Below are positions 56,986-64,000 of a stretch of DNA of 64,000 bases, in pieces. The notes under the pieces are model-generated. The model was not told the origin of the DNA. It did no database searches and saw nothing but the letters and a program-made list of their open reading frames with translations. The position numbers and the translations under genes are program-made. The stretch comes from Gambelia wislizenii (lineage: Eukaryota; Chordata; Lepidosauria; Squamata; Crotaphytidae): assembly GCA_030847615.1 (NCBI GenBank), contig JAUMIR010000003.1:285070265-285134264 (forward strand), given 5' to 3'. The first letter of the stretch is position 1; the number at the start of each line of letters is the position of its first letter.

Positions 56986-57632
56986 TCTCTCTCTCTGGCT
57001 TTTCTTCGCAAACGAAGATTCAGGAAGGACTCATCCTGCGTTTTCTGCAAGCGCGCTGATGATCAAAAAAGGCCAATCCGAGATAGACAAGTCCGGTTGC
57101 AGAAGGCACAGCAGAAGGTCTCCTTGGGTGATGTTTCCGGGTTGTGATTCTTTCTGCATTGTTTCTCTTCAAGACTTGTTTGGCGTGAGTTCTCAAATAA
57201 GGCTGCAGCATTGTGGATAGTGCGTCTCCATGCCTCACAATGTGACGCCAGGGCAGACCATTGTGGGTGATCAATTTGGCCGAGCCTGAGATGTTGTTTC
57301 AGGGGATCCTTGTATCACAGACTAGATAGTTTAGAGTCTTAGTGCGAGCCCTCAGATGGCTTAAGTTAAACAAGCTACCATCAGTACGGTAACGTGTATA
57401 GATGCCGTTGTCTTCTTCAAGCTCTGCCATAGCCCTTTGGAGCATCATGCTGAAGAAGATTGTAAATAAAGTTGGCGCAAGAACACAACCTTGCTTCACT
57501 CCATTAGTTATTAGAAAGGGCTCTGAAAGAGCATTGCCATATCTGACTTGACCGCGCTGGCCCTCGTGTAGCAAGATAATCATTTTAAGGAATTTGGGGG
57601 GACATCCTAGTCTTTCCAGGATCTGCCACTCC
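56986..57632 (-). mobile_element. APE-type LINE copy 3, internally deleted
   Basis: The same (GA)n 3' end as copies 1 and 2. The 3' part (to about 57313) is joined directly to RT sequence (HLRARTKTLNYLV, GVKQGCVLAPTLFTIFFS, FLKMIILLHEGQRGQVRYG), skipping about 660 bp that copy 1 has at 19625-20282. It stops near 57632 at the equivalent of WQILERLG. It is a pseudogene. Confidence 0.85.
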
Positions 57633-58296
57633 AAACTCGAAACTCAAAACCTCCAAACTCGAAACCTTGCCAACAGGACATTCTGATCGCATTATTTCCT
57701 TATGCCTCCCACATGTTGCTTCCAAGGCTCCCGCCCGCTGCCTTCTGCGGCATTTCTGAGGCGGCTCCGGGGCTTCAAAGCCCTGGAGCCCTCTCGGGAA
57801 GGCCAGGGAGAGGCTGGGCAGAGTCCCTACTGCCCGGCAGCCCGCCCACCACCTTCCCGGCCTTTTCGAGGTGGCTCCAGGGCTTCGGAGCCCCAGAGCC
57901 CCCTCAGGAAGGCCGCGGAGAGGCCGGGCAGACTCCCGCCCACCCTCCCGCTGCCTTCCCAAGCCTTTCCAAGGCAGGTCCAGGGCTTCAAAGCCCCAGA
58001 GCCCCCTCGGAAAGGCCAGAGAGAGGCCGGGCAGAGTCCCGCCGACCCGCCTTACCCAGCCTTTTCGAGGGGGCTCCAGGGAAGCAGGCAGGCCTCAGGT
58101 GTGGTGGTTGAGATCGGGGCTTCATAGCTACTTTCCTCCCCCCTCCCACCCTCCCTAAAGTGGTGATCGGGGCTTCGAAGCCCCACCTGCTACTTTAAGG
58201 AGGGTGGTGGGGTTGCGGGGGGGAAGGGGGGAGGAGGCCTAGCTGCATGTCACCACAGATGGCTATGCGTGTCATAGGTTCGCCATCACCGCACTA
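57633..58296. repeat. GC-rich tandem repeat ending in a hAT-like terminus
   Basis: Short ccaaactcgaaac repeats (57633-57665) precede about four units of roughly 120 bp (57720-58090). These carry ctccagggcttcaaagcccc (a self-complementary ggggctt/aagcccc core), agagccccctcgggaaggcc and gagaggccgggcagagtcc. The right side (ggctatgcgtgtcatagg, ttcgccatcaccgc) resembles a hAT-type terminus in reverse complement (GCGGTGATGGCGAACC). The matching left terminus was not found. Confidence 0.65.
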
Positions 58297-58599
58297 GTGG
58301 GATCCTCACGGACCCCACACAATTCAGGAAACAGTTACATAAATCCTCCTAGTACCTTGTGGGCATTGAGATGGTCCCCACAGTTGGTGCCACAAAGGTG
58401 GGACAAATGGAAGTCCTTACATTGTGGGAGAGGTGGGGATCAGGGAAATCCCTCATGCTTGATTACTGTAGTGAGCACCATGGAAGTCTCCACATTTGGT
58501 GGGTTAAAGGGTAGAAGCTCCACATTTGGTCACAGTGGTAGGACTGCCCAAGTGGTAAACCACATGTCAGTTAGATATGGCAAAGTGCCATAATCGAAG
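58297..58599. other. No feature recognised
   Basis: Flank with no recognisable gene or repeat. Confidence 0.4.
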
Positions 58600-60316
58600 C
58601 ACATTATAATTCTGGCAGTATTGCATAGCTATACATACCAATCAAAAGAGACACAAGAGAGATGCCAGATGCCATATCTCAAATAGCTGATCCTCTTTAT
58701 GTCAGCTTTCTTCACTGTCCAGCTTGTACAGCCATACATAGTGATGGGAAACACAATGGCATGGACAATTCTAACTTTAGTATTGTTATATCCCTTTGCA
58801 TTCTGGGATCTTGTCTTGTTCTTTCATAGCTGCCTTTCCAAGTCCTAGTCTTCTTCTTATTTCTTGACAGCAATCTCCAGTCTGGTCAATGATTGAGCCG
58901 AGGTGTGAAAAACTTTTAACTATTTCAATTTCTTCATTGGCTACTTTAAAGTTATGTAAATCACCCATGCTCGTGATTTTTCTTTTCTTAATGTTCAGCA
59001 GTCAACCTGCCTTAGCACTTTCTTCCTTGACTTTATTCAGTAATAGTTCCAGCTCTTTGATATTTTCTGCTATGTGTGGTGTCACCTACATATCTTAAAT
59101 TGTTGATGTTCCTTCCTCCAATTTTCACACCTCCTTCCTCCAAGTCTAGTCCTGTTCTGCGTATGATATTTTTGGCATACATGTTGAACAGACAGGGTGA
59201 GAGAACGCAGGCTTGCCTTACCCCCTTTCCGATTGGAAACCATTCTGATTCTCCGTATTATGTCTTAACAGTAGTCTCTTGTCCTGAGTACAAGTTATGC
59301 ATCAGGACAATCAAATAGTGTGGCACACCTATTTCCTTAAGAGCAATCCATGGTTTTATTTTTTTGTTTTTGGTGATCTATACTATCAAAGGCTTTGCTG
59401 TTGTCTATAAAGCACAAGCTGATTTTCTTTTGAAATTCTTTGGCGCACACCATTATCCAATGTATGTTTCTGATGTAATCCCTAGTGCCTTTTCCTTTCC
59501 TGAACCCAGCTTGCACATTTGGCAATTCTAGCTCCATATACAGTAGAAGTCATTACTATAGAATTTTGAGCATGACCTTGCTTGCATGGGAAATTAATGC
59601 ATGACCATGTGGTTACTGCAATCTTTTGTGTCTCCCTCTTTGGGGATAAGAATGTATATTGAGTATTTCCAATCTGTGAGCCATTGTTTTCTTTTCCATA
59701 TTTGTTGACAGATTCTAGCAGTTCTATTGGTATGCCATCTGTACCTAGTGATTTATTCCTTTCCAATGCTGTGAATGCAGCTTTTACTTCACTTTCTAAA
59801 ATTTGAGGTTTGTCTTTGTATGATTCTTTTTCAAATAAGTCTTTAATCCTTTCATCTCTTTTATATAGGGCTTCTGTGTATTGTTTCCATCATCTTTTTA
59901 TTTCATCTTGGTCATGTATTGTGTCCCCCTGCTGGTTGCAGAGCACCTCCACTCTTGGTTTAAATTACCCTTTGATTTCTTGGCTCTTGTGGAAGAGGTC
60001 CCTTTTTCTTACTTTTTTATTCTTAACTTCTATCTTTCCACATAGGTTATTACAGTAAATCTCTTTATCCCTGCACACTAGTCATTGAACAGTTGCATTC
60101 AGGGTTCTTGTCCTATTTCTTTCACTTTGTTTACTTTTGTCTCTCATCTGTCCTTTACTGCTTGAATCATTTAGTCTGTCATCCATTGATTCTTCGCTTT
60201 CTTTTTGGCTACAGATAGCTTCTTTCTGCATTATTTATTGACAATGTCCCTGGCTTTAGTCCACAGTTCATCTGGTTCTTGGTCAATTAAGCTTAATAGT
60301 GCAAATCTGTTTTTCA
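58600..60316 (-). mobile_element. BovB-like RTE LINE, main part, minus strand
   Basis: On the minus strand it carries RT and C-terminal sequence like BovB/RTE: KSLGTDGIPIELLESVNKYG (59730), ELPNVQAGFRKGKGTRDYI (59500), KISLCFIDNSKAFDSIDH (motif A), and FSHLGSIIDQTGDCCQEI followed by RRRLGLGKAAMK (58850-58915). It is interrupted at TA 60317-60318 by Tigger-like element B and resumes at 62387. Numerous stops and shifts make it an old pseudogene. BovB is a hallmark of squamates and ruminants. Confidence 0.8.
58780..59790 (-). pseudogene. BovB-like reverse transcriptase, broken
   Basis: Decayed RT pieces lie in at least three frames. Motif A-like CFIDNSKAFDSIDH is near 59385-59430 and the fingers region KSLGTDGIPIEL is near 59735-59760. 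The region of motif C is too eroded to read with confidence. The C-terminal VKSFSHLGSIIDQTGDC is near 58890. No functional product is expected. Confidence 0.72.
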
Positions 60317-60318
60317 TA

Positions 60319-62384
60319 CAGTCTCCCCTCCACATTCGCGAACCTGACATTCGCGGTTTTGATTATTCACGGTTTTGGGAGGCCCCCCCGGGCCCCACCA
60401 AAACTGCGACAAGGGGCCTCTGGAGGCCCCGTGAAAGCCCTGGGAGGGAGCGGGGAGGGCCGGGGAGACCTCCACGGGACCTTCGGAGACCCTCCGGAGG
60501 CCCCGTGAAGGCCTTGGGAAGGAAGGGGTAGGGCCGGGGAGGCCTTCACGGGGCTCCCGGAGAGCTCCGGAGGCCCCATGAAGGCCCGGGGAGGGGGTGG
60601 GAAGGGCTGGGGAGGCAAACATGGGGCCACCGGAGACGCTCCATAGGCCCCATGAAGGCCTGGGAGGGAGCGGGAAGGGCCGGGGAGGCCTCCATGAGGC
60701 CTCCGGAGACGCTCTGGAGGCCCCATGAGGGCTTGGGAGGGAGCGGGGAGGGCCGGGAGAGGCCTCCGCGGGGCCTGGCTAGGCCCCACGAAGGCCCGGG
60801 GAGGGAGGGGGAGGGCCGGGAGAGGCCTCCGTGGGGCCTTGCTAGGCCCCACGAAGGCCAGGGGAGGGAGGGGAGGGCCGGGACAGGCCTCCGCAGGGCC
60901 TTGCTAGGCCCCACGAAGGCCCAGGGAGGGAGGGGGGAGGGCTGGGAGAGGCTTCCGCGGGGCCTTGCTAGGCTCCACGAAGGCCCGGGGAGGGAGGGGG
61001 AGGGCCGGGAGAGGCCTCCGCAGGGCCTTGCTAGGCCCCACGAAGGCCCGGGGAGGGAGGGGGGAGGGCCGGGAGAGGCCTCCGCAGGGCCTTGCTAGGC
61101 CCCACGAAGGCCTTGGGAGGGAGGGGGAGGGCCGGGAGAGGCCTCCACGGGGCCTTGCTAGGCCCCACGAAGGCCCAGGGAGGGAGGGAGGGGGGAGGGC
61201 TGGGAGAGGCCTCCGGAGACACTCCGGAGGCCCCATTAAGGCCTGGGGGAGGGCTGGGGAGGCCTCCATGGGGCCTCCGGAGATGCTCCGGAGGCCCCAT
61301 GAAGGCCTGGGAGGGAGCGGGGAGGGCCGGGGAGGCTGCCATGGGGCCTCCGGAGACGCTCCGGAGGTCCCATGAAGGCCTGGGGGAGGGCTGGGGAGGC
61401 CTCCATGGGGTCTCCGGAGACGCTCTGGAGGCCCCATGAAGGCCTGGGAAGGAGCGGGGAGGGCCGGGGAGGCCTCCATGGGGCCTCCGGAGACGCTCGG
61501 AGGCCCTATGAAGGCCTGGGGGAGGGCTGGGGAGGCCTCCATGGGGCCTCCGGAGACGCTCCGGAGGCCCCATGAAGGCCTGGGAGGGAGCGGGGAGGGC
61601 TGGGGAGGCCTCCGCGGGGCCTTGCTAGGCCCCCCAAAGGCCCGGGGACGGAGGGGGTAGGCCTGGGAGAGGCCTCCGCAGGGCCTTGCTAGGCCCCACG
61701 AAGGCCTGGGGAGGGGATGGGGAGGGCTGGGGAGGCCTCCATGGGGCCTCCGGAGATGCTCCAGAGGCCCCGCCAAGGCCTGGGGAGGGCTGGGAGAGGC
61801 CTCCGCGGTGCCTTGCTAGGCCCCACGAAGGCCCGGGGAGGGAGGGGGGAGGGCCGGGAGAAGCCTCTGTGGGGCCTTGCTAGGCCCCATGAAGGGGGTG
61901 GGGAGGGCCGGGGAGGGAGGCCCGGGGAGGGAGGGGGAGGCCCGGGGAGGGAGGGGAGGGCCGGGGAGGGAGGGGGAGGGCCGGGGAGGCCTCCATGGGG
62001 CCTCTAGTCATGCTCCAGAGGCCCCACGAAGGCCCAGGGAGGGAGGGGGGAGGGCCGGGAGAGGCCTCCGCGGTGCCCCGCGAAGGCCTTGGGGGCGAGT
62101 GGGGAGGGCCGGGGAGGCCTCCGGAGACTCTCCGGAGGCCCCGTTGAGGGCTTGGGCGGGAGGGGGGAGGGCTGGGGAGGCATCCACGGGGCCTCGGGAG
62201 GGTCTCCGGAGGCCCCGGGAAGGCCTAGGAAGGGAGTGGGGAGGCTGGGGAAGGCGACTATGGGGCCTCCGGAGGCCCCATGGTCGCTATGGTGGGGGAG
62301 GGGGAGGGCAGTCGTTATTCACAGATTTTTCACATTTGCGGGTATACGTGGAACGTAACCCCCGCGAATGTGAAGGGACAACTG
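60319..62384. mobile_element. Tigger-like element B filled by a palindromic minisatellite
   Basis: A 2066-bp element flanked by TA (60317-60318, 62385-62386), inserted in the BovB-like LINE. The left CAGTCTCCCCTCCACATTCG and the reverse complement of the right end (CAGTTGTCCCTTCACATTCG) match those of element A. Unique ends of about 75 bp flank the array. The first two monomers (with gtgaaagccctgggagg and accttcggagaccctccgg) and the last three (with gttgagggcttgggcggg and aggcctaggaagggagtg) correspond in order to those of element A. No transposase ORF is present. Confidence 0.87.
60400..62300. repeat. G/C-rich minisatellite, 64- and 73-bp monomers (element B)
   Basis: About 28 units of the same two monomer kinds as element A, again in blocks: long units at about 60400-60760, short units to about 61200, long units to about 61600, then mixed. 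A local expansion of gggccggggagggaggggga units is at 61890-61990. Palindromes and G-runs are as in array A. Confidence 0.92.
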
Positions 62385-62386
62385 TA

Positions 62387-62639
62387 TTATTTTTATTTCT
62401 ATGGGGATGGTCTTCAGGTTCTATTTTGGCATTTATTGTTCTTCTTTAGCTTTACTCTGATTTTTTATATTAGTAATTAATGATCTGTGCCAAAATCTTC
62501 TCCTGGTCTTGTTTTTGCTGCAGGACTAGAGCTCTTCCATCTTCTGCTTCTAATTGTGGAATCTATCTGATTTTTATATTGCCCATTTGGTGATGTGATG
62601 CAAGGTTGCCTTGAGAGAAAATGCGAACCTCTCTTGTTG
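62387..62639 (-). mobile_element. BovB-like LINE, continuation
   Basis: It resumes after the Tigger-like insertion with tttctatggggatggtcttc, which matches the usual BovB endonuclease-region sequence in reverse orientation. It is decayed; the right limit is approximate. Confidence 0.6.
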
Positions 62640-62885
62640 TTAACTGCCTTGGAGTCAACTTTGACTTATGGCCACCCCATGAATGAGAGACCTCCAAGTC
62701 ACCTTATCTTCAACAGTCCTACTCAGGTCTTGCAGACTCAGGGATGTGGCTTCCTTGTTTGTAGGTCTGTCCATCTGTAATGCGGTCTTCCTCCTTTCTT
62801 ACTGCCTCCTACCTTACCAAGCATTATTATCTTGTCTAGTGAGTCATCTCTTATTGTGATATTGACAAAGTATGACAGTCTCACA
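62640..62885. repeat. Unclassified dispersed repeat, left part
   Basis: The block ggagtcaactttgacttatg, ccaccccatgaatgagag, cctccaagtcacc, caggtcttgcagactcaggg and gtctagtgagtcatctc is a repeat common in squamate genomes. It is interrupted at ctca (62882-62885) and resumes at 63487. Its class was not determined. Confidence 0.6.
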
Positions 62886-63486
62886 GCCTGTTTATATGAT
62901 TCAAAAAAAACCATTTTGGGGGTAAAAAATACAAATAGGCAGTCGTTCAAATATCTACGATCCATCCACCTACACAATTTTTTACCCCCCCTAAACTCCT
63001 TATGACCCCCCTTCCCCAGCTGGCTGGAGCAAGCAAGCCAAGCAGCGGTTTTAAATCTCCCGCCGCTTAAAAAAAAATTATTTAAAAAGTTGCCTTCTTT
63101 GCGGACAGTTGGCTTTCCCTATTTACAATGTAAAATACAAATAAATCTATATAAAATTCACTGTACTCTCGCTTAGCTGGGAATCCAACATGGCAGCCGC
63201 TCCCAATTCCCCTTCTTGCTAGCCCCGCCCCCTCTACTTGGCCAGCCAATCAGATTACACTACCTGTTCGTATGTATGTGAACAGGGAGTACAGACAATC
63301 AACCATTCGAACGGCTGTACGGATTTTAGGCCGAGATCCGCTAATCCTTCAGAACACCAAATCCACGTAGTTTACGGGGGATTCACTAGCCCCCCTTCCG
63401 AATGATACGTATGAATCTGAAGGGCCGTGTATACAGATCGATCTTCTGAACGGCGTACGTATTTTTCTTACCATGTAGACGGGCCC
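62886..63486. mobile_element. Harbinger-like MITE splitting a dispersed repeat
   Basis: About 600 bp. The left end cagcctgtttatatg and the reverse complement of the right end (gggcccgtctacatg) match at about 10 of 15. TCA flanks both sides, a 3-bp duplication as in PIF/Harbinger. The host repeat reads gacagtctca on the left and tcagtttagtcattttgg on the right, continuous when the insert is removed. It is non-coding. Confidence 0.68.
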
Positions 63487-63560
63487 TCAGTTTAGTCATT
63501 TTGGCTTCTAGAGAGAGTTCAGGCTAACTTCTAGCAGGGCAATTGTTGGTAAATGTGTTA
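63487..63560. repeat. Unclassified dispersed repeat, right part
   Basis: It starts cagtttagtcattttggc and ttctagagagagttcaggc, the continuation of the 62640-62885 repeat. Confidence 0.58.
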
Positions 63561-64000
63561 ATGTTTGGAAGTATGGAGGTATCCTAGCACAAGACTTTTG
63601 AAGACCAGGTGTCCTTTTTATATCAAATAAACAAGCAAGTTGCATGGATATTCGAAAATCATTTGCTCATGTCATAAGATACTTTAAAAATATGTAAGAT
63701 GACAAAATTGAAAGTTTTATCACGGGTGAGAAAGTAATTGGTATACATTAAAATTAATATGGTGGGGGGGGGAGAGACTGTGTTTTGTGCAACAGTTCAC
63801 AAGAAACCTTTGACTACCATGGAGCAGAAATTTGGGCATGATTGCCAGCTCTCGCCAACTGGTAAAACCAAAAACTGAAGAGCATTCAGAAATCCATGAG
63901 TTTCAAATGTTTCCCTTTATTTGTTGTTAAAATTTCATTTATCTCCGGTTGAATTTTTCAATTCCGTGACTGTGATAATGGCAGTACCTCAATTAGGATG
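63561..64000. other. No feature recognised
   Basis: AT-rich flank with a G-run at 63763-63771. No gene or clear repeat recognised. Confidence 0.4.

Noticed and set aside
60367..62449. Open frames up to 290 codons in the second minisatellite
   Set aside because: Same reason as for the 31-33 kb array.

Overview
This is eukaryotic chromosomal DNA, almost certainly from a squamate reptile (a lizard or snake; species not determined). The reasons are the mix of repeats: CR1 LINEs with the sauropsid-type 3' end, an L2 LINE, a BovB-like RTE LINE, tRNA-derived SINEs with a BovB-type tail (Sauria SINE type), a 5S-rRNA-derived SINE with the same tail, a Ty1/copia LTR retrotransposon, and many hAT-, Tigger- and Harbinger-like MITEs.

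Only one host-gene exon is visible. It is coding exon 1 (85 codons, 12008-12262, minus strand) of HUNK, a Ser/Thr kinase related to SNF1/AMPK. It sits in a CpG island (about 11.2-13.0 kb) and ends in a canonical splice donor. Because the gene runs on the minus strand, positions 1-12007 are the start of its first intron and everything right of about 13 kb is 5'-flanking or intergenic DNA. The remaining HUNK exons lie off the left edge.

Layout. 0-8 kb: an older minus-strand CR1 split by a nearly full-length plus-strand CR1 with an esterase ORF1 and an EN-RT ORF2. 8-11.2 kb: intron DNA with one SINE. 11.2-13 kb: CpG island and HUNK exon 1. 13-19 kb: sparse flank with MITEs and SINEs, including the 5S-derived one. 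19.3-21.7 kb: minus-strand APE-type LINE. 22.3-23.6 kb: a Tigger-like element with C-rich internal repeats, followed 8 bp later by a solo LTR. 24-31 kb: SINEs and unassigned DNA. 31.05-33.4 kb: a Tigger-like element almost wholly filled by a G/C-rich palindromic minisatellite. 33.5-39.2 kb: a MITE carrying a 5-kb copia element. 39-50 kb: MITE/SINE-scattered flank. 50-58 kb: second and third copies of the APE LINE, an L2 LINE and tandem repeats. 58.6-63.6 kb: BovB-like LINE interrupted by a second minisatellite-filled Tigger-like element, then a dispersed repeat interrupted by another MITE.

All mobile-element ORFs seen here carry stops, frameshifts, deletions or catalytic substitutions, so none looks autonomous now. 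The most distinctive observation is the pair of 2.07-2.34 kb Tigger-like elements whose ends bracket about 30 units of a 64/73-bp palindromic minisatellite. Matching end monomers show that the array travelled with the transposon. A third Tigger-type element with an unrelated C-rich array repeats the architecture, and a 27-bp terminus of the same family is stranded inside a LINE deletion.
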